Origin: Halothece sp. PCC 7418
Lineage (GTDB): Bacteria > Cyanobacteriota > Cyanobacteriia > Cyanobacteriales > Rubidibacteraceae
Direction of reading: 5' to 3'
DNA: 64,000 nucleotides
Assembly: GCF_000317635.1 (NCBI RefSeq)
Contig: NC_019779.1
Span: 1,488,001-1,552,000 of the forward strand
Position 1 is the first letter of the stretch, and the number at the start of each line of letters is the position of its first letter. A program made the translations under genes and the position numbers. This document shows, in pieces, positions 20,766-28,983 of the stretch. The notes beneath the pieces are model-generated. The model saw nothing but the letters and a program-made list of their open reading frames with translations. It had not been told where the DNA came from and ran no database searches.

Positions 20766-21632
20766 CTAAGTTATAAAACCTGAATGGAGGTTTTTAATAT
20801 ACTCAGAGGTTGGATAAACATCAGGTGGACCCATTTCTAGGACTCTATTAAAGGCTTCATGAACTACTGGTGGAGGATTATCATCAAAAGTATCACCAAA
20901 AGGAATGGGAAAACCTTCGCGATGTATTTCTATATTTTCCATAAAACCTATCATCTTTGCATATTCGCAACAATCAATAATACTGATAATTGAAAGTTCT
21001 GGTTCAAAAAGAGATAGTTGTTGAGAAGCAGTTAAAGATCCAATAACAACAAATCTATCCCCTGGATAAATATTGATGATTTCACTTAAAGAAGAATCTT
21101 GTATTCCATGATCTTTAGCTAATTTAATTAATTTAGAAGGATCATCTTCTGGTCTAGTTGTTAGAAGCACATGATCTCCTAGTTTACACCCCCAAAAGTT
21201 TTCCAGATTAGGTTTGTCTGTAAGCCAATTTTTATATCTAAATAGAAGAAGAATACTCTTAGAGTAGAAGTTCCATCTAAAAGTAGTCTCTTTATTTAAC
21301 TTATGAATTCCTCTAGGTGGCTGAGGTGAATTGTTTTCAAATTCATTGTAAATTACTTCTTCAACTGTTGATATTGCCTGATCTAAAGGTAGAATAAAAA
21401 ATTCTCGATTAGCTCGATAGCGATATCTTTTCAGTTTTTGGTGTAATCGTTTTTCAGCAAGAAAACAGTCAGGAACATCTCTTTCGTAGCAAACATTAAA
21501 GTCATCTGGTAAGCCTGTAGTAGATAATTCTTTTGCTCTTTGGAAAACTTCACGTTCTGTACGTCCAATTTTGAGCATATCTGAGCTAAAAGCAGGATTT
21601 TGCATAATGTAAACAGAACCCCTACTCATCAT
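20766..21632 (-). CDS. T5orf172/GIY-YIG-type nuclease-domain protein
   Basis: A 288-residue protein whose N-terminal 90 residues match the T5orf172 branch of the GIY-YIG fold: GSVYIMQNPAFSSDMLKIGRT, then the arginine-containing REVFQRAKELSTTGLP and the glutamate-containing DCFLAEKRLHQKL. The C-terminal 190 residues (including GCKLGDHVLLTTRPEDDPSK and IYPGDRFVVIGSL) are not recognised. Start 21632 is chosen because GAGG precedes it at a good distance; in-frame ATG 21638 and GTG 21644 also exist. A perfect palindrome lies 39 bases upstream. The AT-rich gene looks horizontally acquired and abuts a truncated xisH. Confidence 0.7.
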   Translation of the reverse strand: MMSRGSVYIMQNPAFSSDMLKIGRTEREVFQRAKELSTTGLPDDFNVCYERDVPDCFLAEKRLHQKLKRYRYRANREFFILPLDQAISTVEEVIYNEFENNSPQPPRGIHKLNKETTFRWNFYSKSILLLFRYKNWLTDKPNLENFWGCKLGDHVLLTTRPEDDPSKLIKLAKDHGIQDSSLSEIINIYPGDRFVVIGSLTASQQLSLFEPELSIISIIDCCEYAKMIGFMENIEIHREGFPIPFGDTFDDNPPPVVHEAFNRVLEMGPPDVYPTSEYIKNLHSGFIT

Positions 21633-21670
21633 CTTCATCCTCACATTTATTTAAGCCATTGCAAGCAGTA

Positions 21671-21695
21671 TAGAATACTCAACAGAAGTATTCTA
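21671..21695. promoter_or_regulatory. Perfect 9-base inverted repeat, candidate operator
   Basis: Arms TAGAATACT (21671-21679) and AGTATTCTA (21687-21695) around a 7-base spacer. It lies upstream of the T5orf172 gene start and immediately before the xisH remnant, so it may be an operator for the former; no T-run on either side supports a terminator. Confidence 0.45.
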
Positions 21696-21699
21696 TTAG

Positions 21700-21825
21700 C
21701 AAGTTGTACCTTATTACGAAACATTCTTCCAGTATGAATTTACTCAGCTTGCAGTAAAACAGTATCAAGTCTCCATTATTGTCTATGATCCAGCAAATGA
21801 GGTGATTATGCAATGGGAAAAGTAG
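21700..21825 (+). pseudogene. xisH remnant (C-terminal end only)
   Basis: Frame ending at stop 21823-21825 encodes about 41 codons, including YETFFQYEFTQLAVKQYQ and VSIIVYDPANEVIMQWEK, which match the C-terminus of XisH (fdxN-element excision controlling factor family). An in-frame stop lies at 21697 and no XisH N-terminus precedes it; the region upstream is occupied by the reversed T5orf172 gene. The remnant overlaps the xisI start by 13 bases, the usual xisH-xisI overlap. Confidence 0.7.
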
Positions 21826-22148
21826 ATCGCTATCGAGAATATGTTCAGACATTACTCAGCGAGTATGCTGCTGATGATGTCTCCACTGATGAAGTGGAAG
21901 TCCAACTCATCTTTGATACAGAACGAGATCATTATCAGTGGATGAATGTTGGTTGGCAACAATTACATCGAATTTATCGTTGCATCATTCACTTTGACAT
22001 TAAAAATGATAAGATTTGGCTTCAACAAAATCTAACCGACCAAAATCCTGCAGATGATTTAGTTGTCATGGGAGTTCCGAAAGAAGATATTGTGTTAGGG
22101 TTACAACCTCCTCTCAAACGCCAGTACACTGATTATGGTGCAGCTTGA
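21813..22148 (+). CDS. xisI: XisI family protein
   Basis: A 111-residue intact XisI-family protein (MGKVDRYREYVQTLLSEYA, FDTERDHYQWMNVGWQQLHRIYRC, VMGVPKEDIVLGLQPPLKR). The family was named from the Anabaena fdxN excision element, but most copies, usually paired with xisH, have no known element and spread like toxin-antitoxin-type cassettes. Here its partner xisH is reduced to a fragment, so it is an orphan. Confidence 0.88.
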   Translation: MGKVDRYREYVQTLLSEYAADDVSTDEVEVQLIFDTERDHYQWMNVGWQQLHRIYRCIIHFDIKNDKIWLQQNLTDQNPADDLVVMGVPKEDIVLGLQPPLKRQYTDYGAA

Positions 22149-22219
22149 TGAAGCGTGCGCGATCGCGCTGGTAGTTAGTCCATAATGATTAGTAAGTTAT
22201 AGACAAAGAATTTGCACTG

Positions 22220-22438
22220 ATGAGTCAGCACACAAGACAAGTTATTTTATACAAGGATGAAGACGGTTATTGGATTGTCGAGTGTCCCAGCCTGAAAGGA
22301 TGTCATAGTCAAGGAAGGACAAAAGAGGAAGCTCTCTCGAATATTAAGGAAGCCATTGTGGGCTATATTGCTGCTTTGGAAGAGGACGGTCTCCAGGTTC
22401 CAGAAGATGATTTTGAAACATTTTTAGTGGTGGTGTGA
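22220..22438 (+). CDS. hicB: HicB-family antitoxin
   Basis: A 72-residue HicB partial RNase H-like fold: VILYKDEDGYWIVECPSLKGCHSQGRTKEEALSNIKEAI (read in two parts around residues 9-30 and 30-48). The DNA-binding tail found in longer HicB proteins is absent. It precedes hicA with a 4-base GTGA overlap, the reverse of the classical hicA-hicB order but common in cyanobacteria. Confidence 0.88.
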   Translation: MSQHTRQVILYKDEDGYWIVECPSLKGCHSQGRTKEEALSNIKEAIVGYIAALEEDGLQVPEDDFETFLVVV

Positions 22439-22656
22439 CTAAGTTACCAAGTATTTCAGGTCAAGAATGTATTAAGGCTCTGGAAAAGATTGGTTTTTAT
22501 CAAAAGCGACAAGCAGGTAGCCATATTATCATGCGAAGAGATGAACCCTTTACCCAAGTTGTTGTTCCCAATCATTCAGAAATTGCCAAAGGGACACTCA
22601 GATCAATTATTCGAGAGATTGGATTGAGTGTTGATGAGTTTATTGCGTTTCTGTAG
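22435..22656 (+). CDS. hicA: HicA-family mRNA interferase toxin
   Basis: A 73-residue double-stranded-RNA-binding-fold toxin. The catalytic His30 is in the conserved RQAGSHIIMRR, and VVVPNHSEIAKGTLRSIIREIGLS is the typical C-terminal half. It starts at GTG 22435 overlapping the hicB stop, so synthesis is coupled to the antitoxin. Confidence 0.9.
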   Translation: MTKLPSISGQECIKALEKIGFYQKRQAGSHIIMRRDEPFTQVVVPNHSEIAKGTLRSIIREIGLSVDEFIAFL

Positions 22657-22684
22657 TTTTGAATCAATGTCCGCGATCGCGCTT

Positions 22685-22783
22685 TCCTATTTCTTAATTG
22701 TAGAGGACATGAATACCCAGCAAATGTATATCTTCCGTCAACCGCATCAAGGACAATATCAAAAAGAAAGAAAACTCGAAAAA
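22685..22783 (+). pseudogene. Possible Uma2-family C-terminal fragment
   Basis: The frame reads SYFLIVEDMNTQQMYIFRQP followed by HQGQYQKERKLE, resembling the last beta strands of Uma2 (DUF820) nucleases (a WIVD strand, then IYR-P-G-Y pattern). No N-terminal part or catalytic residues are present. It occupies the 206-base gap between hicA and the Spy-like gene. Low confidence. Confidence 0.3.
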
Positions 22784-22862
22784 AACTGCTACTGTTTCTC
22801 TCTTGGCGTTTCCAAAGATAACAATAGCAGTGCAAGAACTATTTGCTTAGAAAAAATTAGAA

Positions 22863-23402
22863 TTAATCATCAAAGCGTCCGCCTCGGAAGCCACGACCGC
22901 GACCACGACGACCGCGTCCCCGATTTTCACGACGTTCGTCCATTAACTCCGCAAAGTCTTCCCGTTGTTCAGGGGTTAAAACGTCTCGCATTTCTAGCAT
23001 ACTTTCAAAGCGTAAATTCCCCATTTCTTGTCGGAGATTAAGGATTTTATCGTGTTGACGGCGTAACTCACTGCTAGAAGTGTTATCATCCACCATCATG
23101 TTGCGGAGGGCTTGTCGCGCCTCAAATAGGGCTTCTCGTTGTTCCATGAATCGAGGTTGATACTCATTGCGAATCCGTTGGAGATCATTTTTTTGAGCAT
23201 CACTGAGATCCAGCGCATCCATAAACTGTCCTCCTCTTCTCCCGCGACGACGGGGACTAAAATCGGATTCATCCTCGAAAGATTGAGCAATTACTTGAGC
23301 CGTTTCTGAGGTTTGGAAATAAGAATTAGCTCCCGCAAAGGCGCTAGTTGCACTGAGAGAGAGAAATACAAGGGTAAAGAGAGAAATACGACGTAAAGAC
23401 AT
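22863..23402 (-). CDS. Spy/CpxP-like periplasmic protein
   Basis: A 179-residue exported protein. A signal peptide spans about residues 1-23 (LFTLVFLSLSATSAFAGA). The mature part is all-helical with two LTxxQ-type motifs (LDLSDAQKNDLQRIRNEY and LTPEQREDFAELMDERRE), as in Spy, CpxP and CnrX. The tail is extremely Arg/Gly-rich. Start 23402 is set by a GGAGG ribosome site. It is third in a row with an ECF sigma factor and a membrane-anchored anti-sigma candidate, which suggests an envelope- or metal-stress sensor. Confidence 0.8.
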   Translation of the reverse strand: MSLRRISLFTLVFLSLSATSAFAGANSYFQTSETAQVIAQSFEDESDFSPRRRGRRGGQFMDALDLSDAQKNDLQRIRNEYQPRFMEQREALFEARQALRNMMVDDNTSSSELRRQHDKILNLRQEMGNLRFESMLEMRDVLTPEQREDFAELMDERRENRGRGRRGRGRGFRGGRFDD

Positions 23403-23425
23403 AAGATTTACCTCCGATTCTGTGA

Positions 23426-23776
23426 TTATGGTTGTTCTGGAATGAACCAACTGGTTTCTGTTTCCGCAGGAGTGGTGACGGCTTCCCAGTTTTCAATGAG
23501 AAAGGTTTCTAACTCCGCCGTTTCTTGAGGAGACAAAGATTTAGGCGGTAAGAGACGAACACTGGTAAACAGCAGTAAGACACTCGCAGCGATCGCGCTA
23601 CCGAAAACCCATCCTTGATAACGGATCTTGGGGAAAGCAGTGACATTAGTAGGTGGGGCTTCTGCTTCTATTTGATCCATTAATGCGCCTTCCACATCTC
23701 CTTTCGGCGAGGGTGGAGGAGGGGAATATTTTCGCAAAAATTGAACGAGGCGTTCATCTGAAGCATGATGACTCAT
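23426..23776 (-). CDS. Putative anti-sigma factor, single membrane segment
   Basis: A 116-residue protein with an N-terminal cytosolic part (DERLVQFLRKYSPPPPSPKG), one transmembrane segment near residues 55-75 (VFGSAIAASVLLLFTSVRLL) and a short acidic outer part. It overlaps the ECF sigma gene by 4 bases (ATGA), the standard coupling of sigma and anti-sigma. No zinc-binding HxxxCxxC is present, so assignment rests mostly on context and topology. Confidence 0.6.
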   Translation of the reverse strand: MSHHASDERLVQFLRKYSPPPPSPKGDVEGALMDQIEAEAPPTNVTAFPKIRYQGWVFGSAIAASVLLLFTSVRLLPPKSLSPQETAELETFLIENWEAVTTPAETETSWFIPEQP

Positions 23777-24330
23777 AAAACCACTCCTTGCTTTTCTAAA
23801 AACTCCCGTAGAGCCTTACGCCCATGAAATAAACGGGATTTCACTGTTCCGGTAGGGATATCGAGAATGTGAGCAACTTCTTTTTGGGGAACATCCTCTA
23901 AATCATGGAGAACAATCACCGCTCGTTGTTCTAAGGTAAGAGCTTGTAATCCTTGTTGAACTAAATCTTGATAGTGCATTTCATTAAGATCTGTACTGTT
24001 CAGGGAAAGCTCTTGTTGAGCGAGGATTTGATTTTGTTCCCGCAACTGAGCAAACGCCCGTCTTTGGTCACAAGCGGTATTCCAACAAATGCGATAGAGC
24101 CAAGTAGAAAAGGTTTTCGGTTTTCGGAGTTTCGGTAGTCCTTTCCAAGCCCGAAAAAAGACTTCTTGCACTAAATCATCAAGCATCGACTCGCCACACA
24201 GTTGATAGAGTGTGGAACGAACCCGCCTTTGATAACGACGGTACAAGATCCGAAATTTTCCCTGATCTCCCTTTTGACAGGATTTAACGAGTTCTATATC
24301 ATTTAAGTTTGTCTCTGGCTCAGTTAACAC
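23773..24330 (-). CDS. ECF sigma factor (sigma-70 family, group 4)
   Basis: A 185-residue RpoE-type sigma factor. Region 2 is visible as FRILYRRYQRRVRSTLYQL, DDLVQEVFFRAWKGL and TFSTWLYRICWNTACDQRR; region 4 as LTLEQRAVIVLHDLEDVPQ and the helix-turn-helix KEVAHILDIPTGTVKSRLFHGRKALR. It starts at GTG 24330 with GGGGAGA upstream; no ATG occurs before residue 58. Translationally coupled to the following anti-sigma candidate. Confidence 0.9.
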   Translation of the reverse strand: MLTEPETNLNDIELVKSCQKGDQGKFRILYRRYQRRVRSTLYQLCGESMLDDLVQEVFFRAWKGLPKLRKPKTFSTWLYRICWNTACDQRRAFAQLREQNQILAQQELSLNSTDLNEMHYQDLVQQGLQALTLEQRAVIVLHDLEDVPQKEVAHILDIPTGTVKSRLFHGRKALREFLEKQGVVL

Positions 24331-24478
24331 ACTTTCTGTCTCCCCAAACCAATTGGATTCAACCGTTTAGACAAGAGGGATGCGAAAAAGGTTCAATGGT
24401 TCAGGAAAAATTTTATTCATTGTTCTTGGTTCGTTATTAATCGTTCCTTGTTATTTGGTAACTGGTAACTGGTCAAGG

Positions 24479-27007
24479 CTAGATCAGTAAACTTTGTAAA
24501 CGCATCAGTTGTCCGCTACTCAGATACAGGAGATCGCCTTTTCCTAATAAGTGTGCAGCTTGGGTTTGATTTCCGCCTAAAATGATTTTAGAATCGGCTT
24601 CGGTACTGGTTTTTAGCGCAACTCTTCCAGGAAGGTTAGAACGGATGATGGGAGTGACAATTTTGGCTTCTGGGCGTTGGGTAGAAATGATTAAATGAAT
24701 TCCTGCTGCTCTTGCCATTGCGCCTAAGCGTTTGATGCTATATTCTAACGCTTCGCGATCGTCTTTTTCAACCATAAAATCGGCGTATTCATCAAACACA
24801 CATATAATATGAGGAACAGGTGTTTTCTCTTTTTCTATTAGCTTGTGGTTATAGCTTTTTAGATCAGAACATTGGGCTTGCTCAAATTGTTGATATCGTT
24901 GTTCCATTTCTGAGACTAATTGTTCCATAAATTGGATGGCGCGATCGCGCTCTTTAATCACAGGAGACATTAACCAAGGACTATTTTCAAACTCAGGAAA
25001 GGTCACTCGTTTCGGATCAATTAAAACAATTTTGACCACTTCTTTCGGATAACGACGAATTAAACTTAAGACTAAACTTTTCAGAAATTCGCTTTTTCCA
25101 CTTCCGGTTGTTCCACCGACTAAAAAGTGACAACTGTTGGGATCAGATAAGTCCGCATCAACTAAATTACTATCTAAATCAACCCCCATTGCAATTTTAA
25201 TGTCTGAGTGATTATTTGAGGCTTCAATATAATCATTAAATTGAACAATTTCTCGGCGCGATCGGGGTAAATCCACACTAATATATCCTGCTTGGGGAGA
25301 AATCAAAGGAGGGCTAGAAAGACCCATTTGCACTTGCATATCAGTAGCGCGATTAAGAATAGAAACAACTTTTACACCCAGTTGAGGCTTTAATCGAATC
25401 CGAATAAATGATGCGCTAACCGTTGCGCCTTGATAATCTGCATTAACCCCATACGCCTGTAATATTTCTGCGAGTTGCTGTCCTAAGTTTTCTGCTTCTT
25501 TATTTATTTTTTCCTTTTTTAGTTTAGGTTTTTCTTCCTTGTGTGATAACTCTATAGTTTGTTTTTGGGGCTGAGAAGAGTCTGTTTTAAAATAAGTTTG
25601 ACAAGTTTCTTGTTGCGGACAAATTGGACAAAGTTGTTCCGTTTGATGGGTTTCTGGTGGCGGATCAGGTTGCGATGGTTTCCAACTTAACCAGTCTCGC
25701 ATTTGTTGGAGTTTTAAGGGGGTTAATTCATGAACAGTATCTTTTAATTGTTCCCAAGTGTAGAAATAACTTTTAAACTCAGGTAAAACGCAATAAACAG
25801 CACTATCAACACGCTCTTGTTTATTCAAATGTAAAATATAACTATATAATGCGACTTGAGCCAGTTGTGCGGAAGGATCAAGAGGCGCATAAGTTTTATA
25901 CTCTACCATACATAAGCGATTTTTTTCGAGATCACGAATTAAACTATCAAACTTCCCTTCAATTTTCTGCATTTTCTGATTCGGAAGTGGATAGTCACAA
26001 GAGACAGCAACTTCTTGGGAAACAAAGGTTTGACTAATGACATTATGATAATTAACGTAGTAACGATTGCGAATGAGGAGTCTAGCCCAATGTTGGATTA
26101 AACCTCTTAAACCTTCCCAAATTTGTTGTAAAATCGGAACGTTTTCTGGTTTAGATTGAGCCACTTTTTGTAACCCTTGGAAAAAGATTTGATCATAAAA
26201 TCTCCTTTGCATTTTATATGCAACTGTCTCGGACTCCAGTTGGTGAGGTTTGGGCTTAAAAATTTCTTTAAACTCAGGGTCGGTTTTTGCAAATTCAATA
26301 AACTTAAAGGCAAATTTATGAAATGGTTGTCCAATTCCTTTTGGTTGATCAGAGGGAATAAATAAAGTTTTTCCGCCAAAATGTTTACTCAAATAAAATA
26401 AGCGTGGACATTCAAATGCAACTCGAACGTCAGTGACACTAAATTTAGAAAAGTTGGTTTGAGTCATGGGCTGGAAGTTTAATAAATAATGATGAACATG
26501 GGCTAAATAAATCACATCCATTGCAGCATAATCTAATTGTTTTGCATCAAGAGGACGCTGTTTCCAATTACTACTTTGTTGTTGAGTATCAACTTCATTT
26601 TCAGAAAAATTGCAAAGTTCGACTGCGAGAGTTTTTAGTTTTAAGTTAGAAGTTCTTAAATACTGTTTAGAAATTTTCTGAGCTAGTTTATAAGTGCAAG
26701 TGATGTTTTTAGCCTTTTCTTTACCTAAATATCTTAAATCAAAGGAGGCGTTATGAAAGACTTTTTCAATTTTCTCATCTCTCATCACTTGGTCAATAAA
26801 CAGCGCAATTAATTCAGGTTGCTTCAACACATCTAAAACATAAACCGCTTTTACTGAAGCTGCTTTGGGATCAGTCAATACTTGAATCAGAGAAAGTTGA
26901 GGATTTTTTGTTTTCCAATCTGCAATTTCTGTGTCTATCCACAGTATTGAATATTGAGATAGTTCTTGTATAATCTGCTTAATTGTAATGGAGTCATTGA
27001 GAGACAT
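24479..27007 (-). CDS. Three-part nuclease-translocase: DEDDy exonuclease + Cas4-like nuclease + FtsK/HerA ATPase
   Basis: An 842-residue fusion. Residues 1-180 are an RNase D-type 3'-5' exonuclease: Asp25 and Glu27 in WIDTEIADW, Asp90 in VFHNASFD, Tyr160 and Asp164 in LDYAAMDVIYL. Residues 190-475 are a PD-(D/E)XK nuclease of Cas4/AddB type: KIEGKFDSL (Asp354), VEYKTY (Glu369, Lys371), QLAQVALYSY, with cysteines 200, 460, 463 and 469 fitting a 4-Cys Fe-S cluster. A charged linker follows. Residues 520-842 are FtsK/SpoIIIE-like: Walker A GGTTGSGKS near 631, LIDPKR, Walker B CVFDEYADF near 737 and ISTQRPEAK. No FtsK membrane or gamma domain is present. All catalytic residues look intact. It is last in a three-gene operon, one base after the AAA+ gene. 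DNA end resection or defence is inferred; the function is unknown. Confidence 0.85.
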   Translation of the reverse strand: MSLNDSITIKQIIQELSQYSILWIDTEIADWKTKNPQLSLIQVLTDPKAASVKAVYVLDVLKQPELIALFIDQVMRDEKIEKVFHNASFDLRYLGKEKAKNITCTYKLAQKISKQYLRTSNLKLKTLAVELCNFSENEVDTQQQSSNWKQRPLDAKQLDYAAMDVIYLAHVHHYLLNFQPMTQTNFSKFSVTDVRVAFECPRLFYLSKHFGGKTLFIPSDQPKGIGQPFHKFAFKFIEFAKTDPEFKEIFKPKPHQLESETVAYKMQRRFYDQIFFQGLQKVAQSKPENVPILQQIWEGLRGLIQHWARLLIRNRYYVNYHNVISQTFVSQEVAVSCDYPLPNQKMQKIEGKFDSLIRDLEKNRLCMVEYKTYAPLDPSAQLAQVALYSYILHLNKQERVDSAVYCVLPEFKSYFYTWEQLKDTVHELTPLKLQQMRDWLSWKPSQPDPPPETHQTEQLCPICPQQETCQTYFKTDSSQPQKQTIELSHKEEKPKLKKEKINKEAENLGQQLAEILQAYGVNADYQGATVSASFIRIRLKPQLGVKVVSILNRATDMQVQMGLSSPPLISPQAGYISVDLPRSRREIVQFNDYIEASNNHSDIKIAMGVDLDSNLVDADLSDPNSCHFLVGGTTGSGKSEFLKSLVLSLIRRYPKEVVKIVLIDPKRVTFPEFENSPWLMSPVIKERDRAIQFMEQLVSEMEQRYQQFEQAQCSDLKSYNHKLIEKEKTPVPHIICVFDEYADFMVEKDDREALEYSIKRLGAMARAAGIHLIISTQRPEAKIVTPIIRSNLPGRVALKTSTEADSKIILGGNQTQAAHLLGKGDLLYLSSGQLMRLQSLLI

Positions 27008-28981
27008 TTATTTTCTTTTTTTTGATGAGTTGATTGAAATAATTTGTGCTTCTATTTTTAGATTAGGATTAACAATTAAAATTTCTTTTTCATTAATGAG
27101 TGTTTCAAGACAAAGGTTAATATCTGCTGCTGTCGTTTGATCTTTAAATTCTGTTATCACTTTATCTGTTAATGCTTGTCTTCCAATAAGTGAAGTTGTT
27201 TTAACAAGGTTCAGAATATATTCTTTAAGTTGTAGCTGAGGTTGAGGGGGAGTAACTTTACTCGGATCACTTTCTTGACTTTCTAAGATTTCTAACTGAT
27301 TAAGAAGTTGACAGTCATTGAAGACAGCAGATTCACGAGTTAATTCTTGTAATCGCTTTATATCTGGAGTTTCATAGCCAATGGTTAAATTCTGATTGGT
27401 TGTAAAACTATAAAGCCTATGATAAGTAGCTAAGATATGAATTGAGTTTAAATCAGGTTTTAGATGAAGATTGAGAGAATTTTGAAAGATTTTTTGGAAT
27501 AATTTATAACCTTGATTTTGAGGTTTACCCATACTTTGGGAACGAATTAAGATGATTTTCTCATAGATTTTAGATTGAGAGAGATCATCTAATGCTTTCA
27601 TTAAACTACAAAAACTTCCTAAATTAGGCTGGTCATACCAAATCAGCGCATTCTTTTGATCACTATTTCGATTATAAATAAAACTTTTGACAGCAAAGGA
27701 ACTCTTTTTATTAAAAATATTGAACTGAGTTTGATAATCAAAAACCTCAATTGACTCTTGTAACATTTTTGCCAATTCTGCTGAAGAAAATTCGTAGATT
27801 GTATTAATTTTTTCTTGTATTATTTTGAGTTCTTCACGCCAAACTAACTGAAATGCTGCAATGGAATCAGGTGGATCAACACGACCAGTTTTATAATATT
27901 GGATTAATTCATGACCTGCTTTTAGGGCGTTTCTCGGATCAGCTTTACCACTAGGAAAATATGATTTTAAGTCTTTTCTATTTAAGGGTGCAATCCTAGA
28001 TTCAGGAAGTTTTTGAAGTTGCTGATGTAAGGGTCTAAGATGAATTGACCACAGGGCTTCAATTTGTTCAGTTGTAATGGGTTTTAAGGAAAGAGTTTGA
28101 TTGATTGGTGCTTTCAGTGAACCTGTCAGCGAGTCTTCATATTTTTTCCAAGTATCAGTAATGACACTCAAGATAACCAGAAAGTTTTTAAGTTTCTGGC
28201 TGTGAATGATCATATTTAATTTTAAGATCGATTCTAATAAATCCTGACGGTTATGACTAATATCTATTTCATCAAAACATAAAACAATGGGTAAAGTTGA
28301 TTTAGAAATGCGACTAAAGTTAGTCAACATATTCATCGCATCATCTTCTGTCTGAATCGTTACTTTTACACCGAGGCTTGTTAAGTCTTCATCATCTAGA
28401 TCATCTCCTTTTAACCATCCACAAGCTAAATAATATAAATCAGGTTGAGTGAGCGCATATAAGACACTAAAAAATGAATTGGGTTTCCAAATTCCACTGG
28501 GATAGGCTGCTTTCATATTATTGATGAATGTTTTTTTCTTTCCCAGTATTTTTTGAGATATTATTCCACTTTGCTGATTAATAATGCGTTTTAACCATAG
28601 TAAGAGTTGTGATTCAGTTTCTCCTTCAGGAATAAACATTAAACTCTCTATTGTTTTCCGAAGGGTATATTGACAAATGTACTCAGTTTGAATGGAAGCA
28701 ATAATATGAGCAAAGAATGCTTTTCGATTCAGACTCTTTTTAATGCGACCTAAAAGATGAGTTTTTCCCGATCCACTATCCCCTTCTAAGCGAATAGTAC
28801 GGCTTTTTTTATCTTGATAAATTTGCTTTAAAGTTTTTTCAACCGTCTCTAAAATATCTTGATGAATCGAGTTAATATTTAAGTCTTCTGGTTGCTCTTC
28901 TTCCCAAAAATTTCCTTTCTTAAAATTGGCGGTGTCAAAAGGATTGATAGATTGTTTAATAATCGTTTCTAAATCTGACAT
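27008..28981 (-). CDS. ORC/Cdc6-like AAA+ ATPase of the nuclease-translocase operon
   Basis: A 657-residue ATP-binding protein. Walker A GDSGSGKTHLL is at residues 67-76 and Walker B LPIVLCFDEIDIS at 230-242; SGKADPRNALKAG near 345-355 may hold a sensor-2-type arginine. The C-terminal 250 residues have no recognised domain but end with a winged-helix-like segment (LKEYILNLVKTTSLIGRQ and TAADINLCLETLINEKEI). The pattern resembles STAND or ORC-like loaders. It lies 2 bases after the winged-helix gene and abuts the nuclease-translocase gene, so the three are surely co-expressed. It may load or gate the translocase on DNA; this is inference. Confidence 0.75.
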   Translation of the reverse strand: MSDLETIIKQSINPFDTANFKKGNFWEEEQPEDLNINSIHQDILETVEKTLKQIYQDKKSRTIRLEGDSGSGKTHLLGRIKKSLNRKAFFAHIIASIQTEYICQYTLRKTIESLMFIPEGETESQLLLWLKRIINQQSGIISQKILGKKKTFINNMKAAYPSGIWKPNSFFSVLYALTQPDLYYLACGWLKGDDLDDEDLTSLGVKVTIQTEDDAMNMLTNFSRISKSTLPIVLCFDEIDISHNRQDLLESILKLNMIIHSQKLKNFLVILSVITDTWKKYEDSLTGSLKAPINQTLSLKPITTEQIEALWSIHLRPLHQQLQKLPESRIAPLNRKDLKSYFPSGKADPRNALKAGHELIQYYKTGRVDPPDSIAAFQLVWREELKIIQEKINTIYEFSSAELAKMLQESIEVFDYQTQFNIFNKKSSFAVKSFIYNRNSDQKNALIWYDQPNLGSFCSLMKALDDLSQSKIYEKIILIRSQSMGKPQNQGYKLFQKIFQNSLNLHLKPDLNSIHILATYHRLYSFTTNQNLTIGYETPDIKRLQELTRESAVFNDCQLLNQLEILESQESDPSKVTPPQPQLQLKEYILNLVKTTSLIGRQALTDKVITEFKDQTTAADINLCLETLINEKEILIVNPNLKIEAQIISINSSKKRK

Positions 28982-28983
28982 AC

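Noticed and set aside
22628-23041. Plus-strand open frame overlapping the Spy-like gene
   Set aside because: Its second half is antisense to the Spy-like gene; only the Uma2-like stretch at 22685-22783 is kept, as a possible fragment.
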